A DNA stretch of 59,315 bases from Burkholderiales bacterium (lineage in GTDB: Bacteria > Pseudomonadota > Gammaproteobacteria > Burkholderiales > SG8-39): the NCBI GenBank assembly GCA_023383795.1, contig JAHDYJ010000016.1, positions 1 through 59,315 on the forward strand. The letters run 5' to 3'. Within the stretch, counting starts at the first letter, position 1, and every line of letters begins with the position of its first letter. Below are positions 1-9,022 of this stretch, piece after piece. A program made the position numbers and the translations under genes. The notes below the pieces were generated by a model. It worked only from the letters and a program-made list of their open reading frames with translations. It was not told the DNA's origin and did no database searches.

Positions 1-2
1 AG

Positions 3-644
3 ACGACGGCGCCCCAGCTCTACAACATGGTGAAGGAGCTCGCCGGGCGCGCCGAGCTGCCCATGCCGCGCGTCTATCTCATCGACGAGGCGCAGCCGAA
101 CGCTTTCGCCACCGGCCGCAATCCGCAGAACGCAGCGGTCGCCGCGACGACCGGCATCCTGCAACTGCTGACGCCGCGCGAGCTGCGCGGCGTGATGGCC
201 CACGAGCTGGCGCACGTGAAGCATCGCGACATACTGATCTCCACGGTGTCGGCCACGATCGCCGGCGCGATCTCGACCCTCGCGCAGTTCGGCCTGTTCT
301 TCGGCGGCAACAACCGCGAGGGCGGCAATCCGATCCTGGCGATCCTGGTGATGCTGTTCGCGCCGATCGCGGCGATGCTGATCCAGTTCGCGATCTCGCG
401 CACGCGCGAGTTCGGGGCGGATCGGGGCGGCGCCGAGATTTCCGGCGACCCGCACGCGCTGGCCGACGCCCTGGTGAAGATCGATCACTACGCGCGCGGC
501 ATTCCGCTCGAAGCCGCCGAAGCGCACCCGGCGACGGCGCAGATGATGATCATCAATCCGCTGTCGGGCGGCGGGCTCAAGGGGCTGTTCAGCACCCACC
601 CGGCGACCGAGGAGCGGATCGTGCGCCTGCGCGCGATGGCCTGA
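3..644 (+). CDS. htpX: Membrane zinc metalloprotease HtpX (5' end cut by window)
   Basis: C-terminal 213 residues of HtpX, an inner-membrane M48 protease that removes misfolded membrane proteins. The reading frame is open from base 3, so the start lies outside the window. The zinc site HELAH is at about 201-215, and the third ligand is the Glu of [12 protein letters not shown] near 410. Two hydrophobic segments lie between them (about 240-300 and 325-390), as expected for the family. The conserved end, with [12 protein letters not shown], is complete. rsmB follows in the same direction after 58 bases that hold a perfect inverted repeat. The neighbours match the usual betaproteobacterial order. 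Confidence 0.96.
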   Translation, partial: TTAPQLYNMVKELAGRAELPMPRVYLIDEAQPNAFATGRNPQNAAVAATTGILQLLTPRELRGVMAHELAHVKHRDILISTVSATIAGAISTLAQFGLFFGGNNREGGNPILAILVMLFAPIAAMLIQFAISRTREFGADRGGAEISGDPHALADALVKIDHYARGIPLEAAEAHPATAQMMIINPLSGGGLKGLFSTHPATEERIVRLRAMA

Positions 645-669
645 ACGGACGGCGCTCCCCGGCTGCGGC

Positions 670-701
670 GCGTGGCGCGCGACTATAATTGCGCGCCACG
701 C
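670..701. repeat. Perfect 11-bp inverted repeat around a TATAAT box
   Basis: Bases 670-680 (gcgtggcgcgc) are the exact reverse complement of 691-701, with a 10-base spacer gactataatt between them. The spacer holds a perfect -10 hexamer. The repeat ends one base before the GTG start of rsmB. No T-tract follows, so it is a poor intrinsic terminator for htpX; an operator or RNA hairpin at the rsmB start is more likely. Confidence 0.7.
684..689 (+). promoter_or_regulatory. Candidate -10 box for rsmB
   Basis: TATAAT is a perfect sigma-70 -10 hexamer, 13 bases before the rsmB GTG, in otherwise extremely GC-rich DNA. No recognisable -35 sits 16-18 bases upstream. Transcription from here would start near 696, giving an almost leaderless message, which fits the lack of a Shine-Dalgarno sequence. 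Confidence 0.45.
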
Positions 702-702
702 C

Positions 703-1962
703 GTGCCCCGTCACTCGTACAGCCTCGCGGAGGATCTCGCCGACGCGAGCCGCCTGATCGCTCGGGTGGCCGCCGGCGAGAGCCTAGCGGCATTGCGCGC
801 CGCGGCGCCGCTGCGGCCCGCCGTGCTCGAGCTCGTGTACGGAACGCTGCGTGATTACGGCGTCGGCGACGCGCTCGTCGCCGCCCTCGCGCACCGCTTG
901 CCGCGCGACCCGCACGTGCGCGCGCTGCTGATCACGGCGCTGCGCGCGCTGCGCGCCGGACGGGCGCAGCACGCCGTCGTCAGCGAGGCCGTGAACGCCG
1001 TCGCACGGCTGCGCATCGCCTCCGCGAAGGGCCTGGTGAACGCAGTGCTGCGCGGTTATCTGCGCGATCGTGCCGCGCTCGACGCGCGTGCCGCGGCGAC
1101 CGACGAGGGCCGCTACCGCCATCCGCAGTGGTGGATCGATCGGGTGCGAGCGCAGTACCCGGGTGCCTGGGAGCGGGTGCTCGAGGCCGGCAACACGCAT
1201 CCGCCGATGACGCTGCGCGTGAATCCCCGTCGCACCGGCGTCGCCGAATACGTCGCGCTGCTCGCGGCGGAAGGTATCGAGGCACGGCAGGTGGGTGCCC
1301 AGGCGGTGCGTCTCGTGACGCCGCTTCCGGTCGACGCGGTGCCCGGTTTCGACGCGGGGCTCGTCTCGGTCCAGGACGCCGGCGCCCAGCTCGCCGCGCC
1401 GCTGCTGGATCTCGCGCCAGGCCAGCGCGTCCTGGATGCCTGTGCGGCGCCGGGCGGAAAGGCGGCGCATCTGGCGGAGCTCGCGGCGCTGGATCTCACC
1501 GCGCTCGACGTGGACGAAGCACGTCTGCGGCGCATCGGCGCGGCGCTCGCCCGGCTCGGTCTTGCAGCTCGCGTCCTCGCCGGCGACGCGCTGACGCCCG
1601 AGGCGTGGTGGGACGGACGACCGTTCGAGCGCATCCTGCTCGACGCGCCGTGTACCGCCTCGGGCGTTGCGCGCCGGTATCCCGACGTGAAATGGCTGCG
1701 CCGCGCCGCGGACGTCGCCCGGTTCGCGACATTGCAGGCGCAGCTGCTCGCCACGATGTGGCGGCTCCTCGAGCCGGGTGGTAAATTGCTCTACGCGACC
1801 TGCTCGGTGTTCCACGAGGAGAACGACGCCGTCGTGGGCGAGTTCCTGGCGCGGCGCGCCGACGCGGTCCGCCTCGCGGTGCCCGTCCTGGACGGCGGGC
1901 AGCTGCTGCCCGACGCGGAGCACGACGGCTTCTACTACGCCTTGCTGCAGAAGAGCCCCTGA
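703..1962 (+). CDS. rsmB: 16S rRNA (cytosine-967-C5)-methyltransferase RsmB
   Basis: Cytosolic SAM-dependent enzyme that methylates C967 of 16S rRNA; 419 residues, normal for the family. Residues 1-140 form the NusB-like RNA-binding domain. The Rossmann methyltransferase domain has the SAM loop LDACAAPGGK near 244-253. The two catalytic cysteines of RNA m5C methyltransferases are present: C317 in DAPCTASG and C367 in YATCSVF. The start is GTG at 703, directly after the inverted repeat, with no clear Shine-Dalgarno. The DUF4390 gene begins three bases after the stop, so the two are co-transcribed. Confidence 0.95.
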   Translation: MPRHSYSLAEDLADASRLIARVAAGESLAALRAAAPLRPAVLELVYGTLRDYGVGDALVAALAHRLPRDPHVRALLITALRALRAGRAQHAVVSEAVNAVARLRIASAKGLVNAVLRGYLRDRAALDARAAATDEGRYRHPQWWIDRVRAQYPGAWERVLEAGNTHPPMTLRVNPRRTGVAEYVALLAAEGIEARQVGAQAVRLVTPLPVDAVPGFDAGLVSVQDAGAQLAAPLLDLAPGQRVLDACAAPGGKAAHLAELAALDLTALDVDEARLRRIGAALARLGLAARVLAGDALTPEAWWDGRPFERILLDAPCTASGVARRYPDVKWLRRAADVARFATLQAQLLATMWRLLEPGGKLLYATCSVFHEENDAVVGEFLARRADAVRLAVPVLDGGQLLPDAEHDGFYYALLQKSP

Positions 1963-1965
1963 ACG

Positions 1966-2613
1966 ATGCGCCGGGCGCCGATACGCCGCCAGGCGGCCAT
2001 CGCAATGGTCGCCGCATTGCCGCTGCTCGCGTCGATGCTCGCGCTGCCGGTGGCCACGCACGCCGACGAGGTTGCGGTCCGCGCCGCGCGCCTCGAGCAG
2101 GCGGAGGACGGCTACGCGCTCGATGCCGATTTCGAGCTCGACCTGACCGCGCGCCTCGAGGATGCGCTGCACAAGGGCGTGGCGCTCTACTTCGTGATCG
2201 AGTTCGAGTGTACGCGGCCGCGGTGGTACTGGCTCGACGAGCGCGTTGCCGCCGCCGCGCGCTCCGCGCGCCTCTCGTTCCACGCGCTGACTCGCACCTA
2301 TCGACTGAGCTCCGGCAGCCTGCACCAGACCTATCCGACGATCGGCGAGGTGCTGCGCGCGCTCGGCACGGTGCGCGGCTGGACCGTGATCGAGCGCGGG
2401 CGGCTCGCGCCGGACACGGTCTACTCGGCCGCCACGCGCGTGCGGCTCGACGTCACCCAGCTGCCGAAGCCCTTCCAGGTGAGCGCGCTCGCCAACCGCG
2501 ACTGGACGCTCGCCTCGCCGTGGTACCGCTGGACGTTCAGGTCGCCGCCGCTTGCGGGCGCGGATGCCGGCGGGCAGGCCGGGGACATGGACGCGGGGAA
2601 GGGCGGCCGATGA
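1966..2613 (+). CDS. DUF4390 domain protein, exported
   Basis: A 215-residue protein of the DUF4390 family, which in betaproteobacteria sits between rsmB and the ntrYX pair. An arginine-rich start and a hydrophobic stretch ending near ALPVATHADE (about residue 35) look like a signal peptide, so a periplasmic location is inferred. The family core is seen in the blocks around YFVIEFECTRPRWYWLDE and LPKPFQVSALAN. No biochemical function is known. Its stop overlaps the ATG of the histidine kinase gene (ATGA), which suggests translational coupling and perhaps a role linked to that sensor. Confidence 0.85.
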   Translation: MRRAPIRRQAAIAMVAALPLLASMLALPVATHADEVAVRAARLEQAEDGYALDADFELDLTARLEDALHKGVALYFVIEFECTRPRWYWLDERVAAAARSARLSFHALTRTYRLSSGSLHQTYPTIGEVLRALGTVRGWTVIERGRLAPDTVYSAATRVRLDVTQLPKPFQVSALANRDWTLASPWYRWTFRSPPLAGADAGGQAGDMDAGKGGR

Positions 2614-4709
2614 CCTATCTGCTCGTCGTCTGCGCGGCGCTCGCGGGCATCCTGGTGTTCCTGCTCGCGGCGGGATCGAGCGCCACCACGACGCTGCTCG
2701 CGCGCCACTACCCGCTGCTGCTCGTGCTGAACGGCCTGCTCGCCGCCGGGCTGTTCGTCCTGGTCGGCTACCAGCTGCTGACGCTGCGGCGCGCCTTGAA
2801 GGCGCGCGTGTTCGGCTCGCGCCTCACGCTGCGCTTCCTGGCGATCTTCGTCGTCATGGCGATCGTGCCGGGGGTCCTGGTCTACACCGTTTCGGTGCAG
2901 TTCCTGACCCGCAGCATCGAGTCGTGGTTCAACGTGCGCGTGGACACCGCGCTCGAGAAGGGCCTCGATCTCGGCCGCAACGTGCTCGACAACATGCTGG
3001 CGGACCTGCGCCGCAAGTCGCGTACCATGGCGCTCGACCTGTCCGAGCTCTCTCCGGCCGTGCAGTCGGTCGCGCTGAACCGGCTGCGCGAGCAGGCCGG
3101 CGTCGACGACGTCGCGCTGATCGCGGGCAACGGGTCGGTCCTCGCCAGCGCGTCGCGCGAAGTGATGCAATTGGTGGCCGAGCCGCCGCCGTCGCACGCC
3201 CTGCGCGCCGCGCGCTCGGCGCGGGAGTACGCGGCGATCGAGGGCGTCGGCGAGCGCGGGCTGCTGATGCGCGTGATCGTACCGCTCGCGGCCGCCGCGC
3301 TGTCGGACGAGACGCGCTGGCTGCAAGTCGTGCAGCGCGTGCCGGCGGCGCTCGCCGAGAGCGCCGAGACGGTGCAGTCGGTGTACGGCGACTACAAGGA
3401 GCTCGCGCTGCTGCGCGCGGGGCTGAAGCGAATCTATCTGATCACCCTCACGCTGACCCTGCTGCTCTCGCTGTTCCTGTCGATCGCGCTCGCCTTCGTG
3501 CTGTCGCGGCGCCTCTCGGAGCCGCTCGCGGTGCTCGCCGAGGCGACCCAGGCGGTCGCACGCGGGGACTTCAGCCGGCGCGCGAAGGTCACGACCGCCG
3601 ACGAGCTCGGAGTCCTCACGCGCTCGTTCAACGCGATGACCGAGCAGCTCGGACAGGCGCACGCGGTCGCCGAGGCGACGCGCGAGCAGGTCGAGAGCGC
3701 CAAGGCCTATCTCGAGAACATCCTCGCCAACCTGTCGGCGGGCGTGCTCACGTTCGACGAGGCGTTCCGCCTGCAGATCGCCAATGCCGGGGCCGGCGCC
3801 ATCCTCGGGCAGGATCTCGCCCGCTGCGCCGGCGGCCCGCTCGCCGGCACCGCCACGCTGGAGGCGCTCGCCGGCGAGATCCGCAACGGCTTCGCCGCGC
3901 CGGGCGAAGGCTCGTGGCAGCGCGAGATCGAGCTCGCCGGCGGCCAGGTCATCCTCGCGCGCGGATCGCGGCTGCCCGAGCCGGCGGGCGCGGGCTATGT
4001 CGTCGTGTTCGACGACATCACGCAGCTGATCGCCGCGCAGCGCGCGACCGCCTGGGGTGAGGTGGCGCGACGGCTCGCGCACGAGATCAAGAACCCGCTC
4101 ACGCCGATCCAGCTCTCGGCCGAGCGCCTCCAGGCCCGGCTCGGCGGCCGTCTTCCCGCCGAGCAGGCGCAGGCGCTCGAGCGCGCGACCGGTACCATCA
4201 TCGCGCAGGTCGCGGCGCTGAAGAACATGGTGGACGAGTTCCGCGAGTACGCACGGCTGCCTGCGCCGATGCTGCGGCCGCTCGACCTCAACGCGCTGGT
4301 GACCGACGTCTACGCCCTCTACGAGCACTCCACGGTACCCGTGGATCTGCGGCTGGCGAGCGACCTGCCGCCGGTGCGCGCCGATGCGGCCCAGTTGAGG
4401 CAGGTCATACACAACCTCCTGCAGAACGCCCAGGATGCGCTGGCGGGGCGGCAGGATCCCCGCATAGAAGTGCGCACCGAACGGGCCGGCGAACGCGTGC
4501 GGCTGTGCGTCGCCGACAACGGCGGCGGTTTCAGCGAGAGCATCATGAAGCGCGCGTTCGAGCCGTACGTGACGACCAAGCCGAAGGGCACGGGGCTCGG
4601 GCTGGCGATCGTGAAGAAGATCATCGACGAGCACCACGGCACGGTGTCGATCGAGAACCGACCGCAGGTGGGCGCGGCAGTGACCGTCGCGCTACCGCTC
4701 GCGGCGTAG
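2610..4709 (+). CDS. NtrY-like membrane sensor histidine kinase
   Basis: A 699-residue NtrY-family sensor kinase. Visible parts in order: hydrophobic helices at about 4-22, 34-55 and 73-95; a periplasmic sensor region of about 180 residues; a further helix at 277-298; a HAMP domain to about 355; a PAS domain at about 365-478; the phospho-acceptor histidine H491 in RRLAHEIKNPLTP; and a HATPase domain with N box HNLLQNA (601-607), G1 DNGGG (636-640) and G2 TGLGLAI. The ATG at 2610 overlaps the DUF4390 stop; the open frame continues further upstream, but there it only shadows DUF4390. The partner regulator starts 29 bases downstream. NtrYX systems are tied to nitrogen and redox control in other bacteria; the signal here is unknown. 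Confidence 0.92.
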   Translation: MTYLLVVCAALAGILVFLLAAGSSATTTLLARHYPLLLVLNGLLAAGLFVLVGYQLLTLRRALKARVFGSRLTLRFLAIFVVMAIVPGVLVYTVSVQFLTRSIESWFNVRVDTALEKGLDLGRNVLDNMLADLRRKSRTMALDLSELSPAVQSVALNRLREQAGVDDVALIAGNGSVLASASREVMQLVAEPPPSHALRAARSAREYAAIEGVGERGLLMRVIVPLAAAALSDETRWLQVVQRVPAALAESAETVQSVYGDYKELALLRAGLKRIYLITLTLTLLLSLFLSIALAFVLSRRLSEPLAVLAEATQAVARGDFSRRAKVTTADELGVLTRSFNAMTEQLGQAHAVAEATREQVESAKAYLENILANLSAGVLTFDEAFRLQIANAGAGAILGQDLARCAGGPLAGTATLEALAGEIRNGFAAPGEGSWQREIELAGGQVILARGSRLPEPAGAGYVVVFDDITQLIAAQRATAWGEVARRLAHEIKNPLTPIQLSAERLQARLGGRLPAEQAQALERATGTIIAQVAALKNMVDEFREYARLPAPMLRPLDLNALVTDVYALYEHSTVPVDLRLASDLPPVRADAAQLRQVIHNLLQNAQDALAGRQDPRIEVRTERAGERVRLCVADNGGGFSESIMKRAFEPYVTTKPKGTGLGLAIVKKIIDEHHGTVSIENRPQVGAAVTVALPLAA

Positions 4710-4738
4710 CAGGCGGCAGCACGGGGAAGGACGGCGGA

Positions 4739-5974
4739 ATGGCATCGATTCTGGTGGTCGACGACGAAGTGGGTATCCGGGAGCTTCTGTCGGAGATCCT
4801 GTCCGAGGAGGGGCACACGGTACGCCTCGCCGAGAACGCGACCGCGGCCCGCGAGGAGCGCGCGCGCGACCGGCCGGACCTGGTGCTGCTCGACATCTGG
4901 ATGCCGGACACCGACGGCATCTCGCTCCTCAAGGAATGGGCGGCCGGCGGAGCGCTGAACATGCCGGTCGTCATGATGTCCGGCCACGCGACGATCGACA
5001 CGGCGGTGGAAGCGACGCGGATCGGCGCGATGGACTTCCTCGAGAAGCCGATCGCCCTGCAGAAGCTGCTCGGCACCGTGAAGCGCGCGCTGCGCAGCGG
5101 GGAGGGGCGGGCGGAGTCGCGGGTAACGCTCGCGACGCTCGGCCGCTCGTCGGTCATCGTCGAGTCGCGCAAGCGCCTGGCGCAGCTCGCCGCCGTGGGC
5201 GCGCCGCTCCTCCTGCGCGGGGAGCCCGGCACGCTGCCGGAAATCTATGCACGCGAGCTGCAGCGGCCGAACACGCCGTTCGTGACCGCGACGCAAGGCC
5301 TCGTCGAGGCGCCGCAGGACCTGCTGGCGCGCGCCGCCGGCGGCATCCTGTTCGTCGAGGACATCGCCGCGCTCTCGAAGGCGCAGCAGCGCAGCCTGGC
5401 GTTCGTCGTTGCGCGCGCCGATCGCAGCCAGGTGCGCATCGTGTCGTTCTGCTCGGTGGATCCGCGCAAGCTCGTCGAGGAGCGCGGCCTCGAGCCGGAC
5501 CTGCTCGCGCGCCTGTCGGAGCTCGTACTGCACCTGCCCGCGCTGCGCGAGTTCGCCGACGCCATACCCGAGATCGCGCCGGTGCTGCTCGCGTACCTGG
5601 TCGAGTCGCGCTTCTGCCCGTCGCGCTTCTTCTCGACCGCCGCGCTGAACGTGCTGCGCGGCTTCGACTGGCCGCGCAACCTGGACGAGCTGCAGCAGGT
5701 GGTGAAGAGCGCCGCGCTAGCGGCGCTCGACGAGGAGATCGGCGTGGCCGACGTCGAGCGCGTGCTGCTGCGGCCGGCGCCGGCCGGGCTCGGCGTGTCG
5801 CTCGAGCTTCCGCTGCGCGAGGCGCGCGAGGCCTTCGAGCGGGCGTACTTCGAGCACCACCTCGCGCGCGACGGCTCGATCAGCCGGCTCGCCGAGCGCT
5901 CCGGCCTCGAGCGCACCCACCTCTACCGGAAATTGAAGGCGCTGGGAATCAACGTCGGCCGCAAGGAGGAGTGA
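4739..5974 (+). CDS. NtrX-like response regulator with a degenerate sigma-54 ATPase domain
   Basis: A 411-residue response regulator. The receiver domain (1-120) has acidic residues D8 and D9, phospho-acceptor D52 in LLDIWMPD, and the conserved Lys of LEKPI. The middle region is related to the AAA+ sigma-54 activator domain but has lost its key motifs: the Walker A position reads GEPGTLPE and no GAFTGA loop is visible. A Fis-type helix-turn-helix ends the protein (RSGLERTHLYRKLKALGI). The start ATG at 4739 follows ggacggcgga. It is paired with the upstream kinase. It should bind DNA, but activating sigma-54 polymerase by ATP hydrolysis looks unlikely. Confidence 0.88.
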   Translation: MASILVVDDEVGIRELLSEILSEEGHTVRLAENATAAREERARDRPDLVLLDIWMPDTDGISLLKEWAAGGALNMPVVMMSGHATIDTAVEATRIGAMDFLEKPIALQKLLGTVKRALRSGEGRAESRVTLATLGRSSVIVESRKRLAQLAAVGAPLLLRGEPGTLPEIYARELQRPNTPFVTATQGLVEAPQDLLARAAGGILFVEDIAALSKAQQRSLAFVVARADRSQVRIVSFCSVDPRKLVEERGLEPDLLARLSELVLHLPALREFADAIPEIAPVLLAYLVESRFCPSRFFSTAALNVLRGFDWPRNLDELQQVVKSAALAALDEEIGVADVERVLLRPAPAGLGVSLELPLREAREAFERAYFEHHLARDGSISRLAERSGLERTHLYRKLKALGINVGRKEE

Positions 5975-6010
5975 TGGAAGGCCGACCGCGCCGGCGCGGG
6001 CGATACAGTC

Positions 6011-6016
6011 TACAAT
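6011..6016 (+). promoter_or_regulatory. Candidate -10 box for trkA
   Basis: TACAAT matches the sigma-70 -10 consensus at five of six positions, 30 bases before the trkA start, in the 72-base gap after ntrX. No good -35 is visible, so this is only a candidate. Confidence 0.3.
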
Positions 6017-6046
6017 GCGCCCGCTGAAGAACGGCGGAGCCGCGCA

Positions 6047-7474
6047 GTGAAGATCATCATTCTCGGTGCCGGACAGGTCGGCTCGACGCTCGCCGAGAAC
6101 CTGGTCTCCGAGCAGAACGACATCACGGTCGTCGATCTCGACGCGTCGAAGCTGAAGGATCTGCAGGACCGCTTCGACCTGCGCGCGGTGGCCGGCAGCG
6201 CCGCCGATCCGCGGATCCTCGCCGAAGCCGGCATCGAGGACGCCGACATGCTGATCGCGGTGACGCAGAGCGACGAGACCAATCTCGTCGCCTGCAAGAT
6301 CGCGTCGAAGCTCTTCAACACGCCGACCAAGATCGCGCGCGTGCGCGCGGCGGGATTCATGCGGCGTCCCGAGATCCTCTCGGAGGACGGCTTCGACGTC
6401 GATTTCGCGATCTGTCCCGAGCAGATCGTGACCGAGTACATCTCCAAGCTGATCGAGTTTCCCGAGGCGCTGCAGGTGCTCGATTTCGCCAACGGCCGCG
6501 TCACGATGGTCGCGGTGCGCGCATTCGAGGGCGGGCCGCTCGTCGGGCATCCGCTGAAGGACCTGCGGCGGCACATCCCGTCGGTCGATTCGCGCGTGGT
6601 CGCGATCTTCCGCGGCGACCAGGCGATCATTCCGGACGGCGACACGTTCGTCGAGGCGAACGACGAGGTGTTCTGCCTCGCCGACACCGACCACGTGCGC
6701 AAGGTGATGCACGAGCTGCGCAGGATGGACAAGCCGGTCAAGCGCGTGATGATCGCCGGCGGCGGCAACATCGGCCTGCGGCTCGCCAAGGCGCTCGAGC
6801 CGCGCTACCAGGTCAAGCTGATCGAGTTCAACAAGCGCCGGGCGTCGGAGGTCGCGGCGCAGCTCTCGAACGCGCTGGTGCTGCACGGCGACGCGACCGA
6901 CGAGGAGCTGCTGGAGATGGAGAACGTCGCCGAGATGGATCTCTTCCTCGCGCTCACCAACGACGACGAGAACAACATCATGGCCTGCCTGCTCGCCAAG
7001 CGCATGGGCGCGCGCCGCGTGGTCGCCCTGATCAACCGCCGCTCGTACGCCGAGCTGATGCAGGGCGGCGAGATCGACATCGCGATCTCGCCGGCGCAGG
7101 CCACCATCGGCAAGCTGCTGACGCGCATCCGCCGCGGGGACGTCGTGGCGGTGCACAGCCTTCGCCGCGGCGCCGCCGAGGCGCTGGAGCTCATCGCGCA
7201 CGGCGACGAGAGGACCTGCAAGGTGATCGGCAAGCGCGTCGAGGACATCCAGCTGCCGCGCGGGGCGGCGATCGGCGCGATCGTCCGCCGGCTCGAGCGG
7301 CCGCAGGCCGAGCGCATCGAGGGCGCCGCGACGACGACGCGCGACAGCCAGGTGCTGATGGGCCATCACGACATCGTGATCAAGCCCGACGACCACGTCA
7401 TCATGTTCGTCGCGAACAAGCGGATGATCCCGCGGGTCGAGAAGCTCTTCCAGGTCGGCTACGCCTTCATCTGA
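6047..7474 (+). CDS. trkA: Trk system potassium uptake regulatory subunit TrkA
   Basis: Cytosolic NAD(H)-binding gating subunit of the Trk potassium channel; 475 residues, with the usual duplicated layout of TrkA-N plus TrkA-C modules. The first dinucleotide-binding loop is GAGQVGSTLAENL (residues 7-19) and the second is GGGNIGLRLAKAL (near 239). Each Rossmann unit is followed by a TrkA-C domain. The end (VGYAFI) is intact. trkH follows 81 bases downstream in the same direction, so the two subunits are encoded together. Confidence 0.96.
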   Translation: MKIIILGAGQVGSTLAENLVSEQNDITVVDLDASKLKDLQDRFDLRAVAGSAADPRILAEAGIEDADMLIAVTQSDETNLVACKIASKLFNTPTKIARVRAAGFMRRPEILSEDGFDVDFAICPEQIVTEYISKLIEFPEALQVLDFANGRVTMVAVRAFEGGPLVGHPLKDLRRHIPSVDSRVVAIFRGDQAIIPDGDTFVEANDEVFCLADTDHVRKVMHELRRMDKPVKRVMIAGGGNIGLRLAKALEPRYQVKLIEFNKRRASEVAAQLSNALVLHGDATDEELLEMENVAEMDLFLALTNDDENNIMACLLAKRMGARRVVALINRRSYAELMQGGEIDIAISPAQATIGKLLTRIRRGDVVAVHSLRRGAAEALELIAHGDERTCKVIGKRVEDIQLPRGAAIGAIVRRLERPQAERIEGAATTTRDSQVLMGHHDIVIKPDDHVIMFVANKRMIPRVEKLFQVGYAFI

Positions 7475-7555
7475 TTAGATCCGGACGCGCGCCCAGGCCG
7501 TGAGGTCCCTCCCCGCCCGCCTGGTCCGGCGGTCACCCGCTGCGAGCCGCGCCCG

Positions 7556-9013
7556 ATGAACCGCGTGCTGCCGGTACTGAACGTCCTCGCGCGCATCGTC
7601 GCGCTGTTCGGGGTCGCGCTGGTGCCGCCGATCGCGGTCTCGCTCTGGATCGCCGACGGCGCGCATGGCGCCTACGACGAGGCGCTCGCGGTCTGCCTGG
7701 TCCTGGGCGGGGCCGGGTACGCGGCGACGCGACGGTTTCGCCGCGAGCTCTCGGCGCGCGACGGCTTCCTGCTCGTGGTCTCGGTGTGGGTGATGCTGCC
7801 CGCGGTGGCTTCGCTGCCGCTGCTGTTCGCGGTTCCGGGCCTCTCGTTCACCGACGCGTACTTCGAGGCGACGAGCGGCCTGACGGCGACCGGCGCGACG
7901 GTCCTCTCGGGGCTGGACACGCTGCCGCGCTCGTTGAATCTCTGGCGTACCGAGCTCCACTGGATCGGCGGCCTCGGCATCATCGTGCTCGCGGTTGCGA
8001 TCCTGCCGCTGCTCGGTGTCGGCGGGCGCCAGCTCTATCGTGCCGAGATGCCCGGGCCGATGAAGGAGACCAAGCTCACGCCGCGCATCGCCGAGACCGC
8101 CAAGGGTTTCTGGCTGATCTACGTCGGATTCACGGCGGCATGCGTCGTCGCCTATCGCGCGGCAGGCATGGACTGGCTGGACGCGGTGATCCACGCGTTC
8201 TCGACGCTCGCGCTCGGCGGCTTCTCGTCGTACGACGCGAGCCTGGGCCACTTCGATTCGGTGGCAGTGGAAGCGGTGGCCGTGTTCTTCATGGTGATCG
8301 CGGGGCTGAGCTACGGCACGCACTTCCTCGCGGTCTCGCGGCGCACGCTGCGCCCGTATGCGTTCGACTCGGAGGCAAGGGCGTTCGTCGTCGTGCTCGG
8401 CGCGAGCTGCATCGGCATATCGCTGTACCTGTGGGTCACCGGCGTCTACGCCGACTTCGGGACCGCGCTGCGCTACGGCGTGTTCAACACCGCGTCGATC
8501 GCCACCACGCTCGGCTTCTCGAACACCGACTATGGCCAGTGGCCCGTGTTTGCTCCGCTCTGGATGCTCTTTCTCTGCACGTTCGCGACCTGCTCGGCCT
8601 CGACCGGCGGCGGGATCAAGCTGGTCCGGGCGCGCCTGCTCGTCAAGCAGATGTTCCGCGAGACTTCGCTCCTCGTGCATCCGCGCGCCGAGCTGCCGGT
8701 GCGGCTCGGCCAGCAGGTGGTCCCGCCGCGCGTGGTGTTCGCGATACTCGCCTTCATGTCGTTCTACGGCACGAGCCTGCTGGTGGTGGTGTTCCTGCTC
8801 ACGGTCAGCGGCCTCGATCTGCTCACCGCGCTGTCGGCCGCCGTCGCCTGTCTGAACAACACCGGGCCGGGGCTGGGACAGGTCGGTCCGGCCACGACCT
8901 ACGCCGTGCTGAACGACTTCCAGACGTGGGTATGCAGCATCGCCATGCTGCTCGGCCGGCTCGAGCTCTTCACGCTGGTGGTCGTGCTGAATCCCCGCTT
9001 CTGGCGACCGTAG
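7556..9013 (+). CDS. trkH: Trk potassium transporter membrane subunit TrkH
   Basis: Inner-membrane channel subunit of the Trk potassium uptake system; 485 residues with many hydrophobic helices. The repeated selectivity-filter segments of the Trk/Ktr/HKT family are visible: EATSGLTATGATVLSG after TM2, AFSTLALGGFSSYDAS, FNTASIATTLGFSNTD and a final NNTGPGLG. It begins with ATG after ctgcgagccgcgccc, a weak ribosome site. It is converged on by the lipoprotein gene, whose stop is nine bases past the trkH stop. Confidence 0.95.
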   Translation: MNRVLPVLNVLARIVALFGVALVPPIAVSLWIADGAHGAYDEALAVCLVLGGAGYAATRRFRRELSARDGFLLVVSVWVMLPAVASLPLLFAVPGLSFTDAYFEATSGLTATGATVLSGLDTLPRSLNLWRTELHWIGGLGIIVLAVAILPLLGVGGRQLYRAEMPGPMKETKLTPRIAETAKGFWLIYVGFTAACVVAYRAAGMDWLDAVIHAFSTLALGGFSSYDASLGHFDSVAVEAVAVFFMVIAGLSYGTHFLAVSRRTLRPYAFDSEARAFVVVLGASCIGISLYLWVTGVYADFGTALRYGVFNTASIATTLGFSNTDYGQWPVFAPLWMLFLCTFATCSASTGGGIKLVRARLLVKQMFRETSLLVHPRAELPVRLGQQVVPPRVVFAILAFMSFYGTSLLVVVFLLTVSGLDLLTALSAAVACLNNTGPGLGQVGPATTYAVLNDFQTWVCSIAMLLGRLELFTLVVVLNPRFWRP

Positions 9014-9022
9014 ATGAGCGCC

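Noticed and set aside
2421..4637. Long minus-strand ORF opposite the histidine kinase gene
   Set aside because: Shadow frame with biased composition; the plus strand encodes a complete NtrY-like kinase with all motifs.
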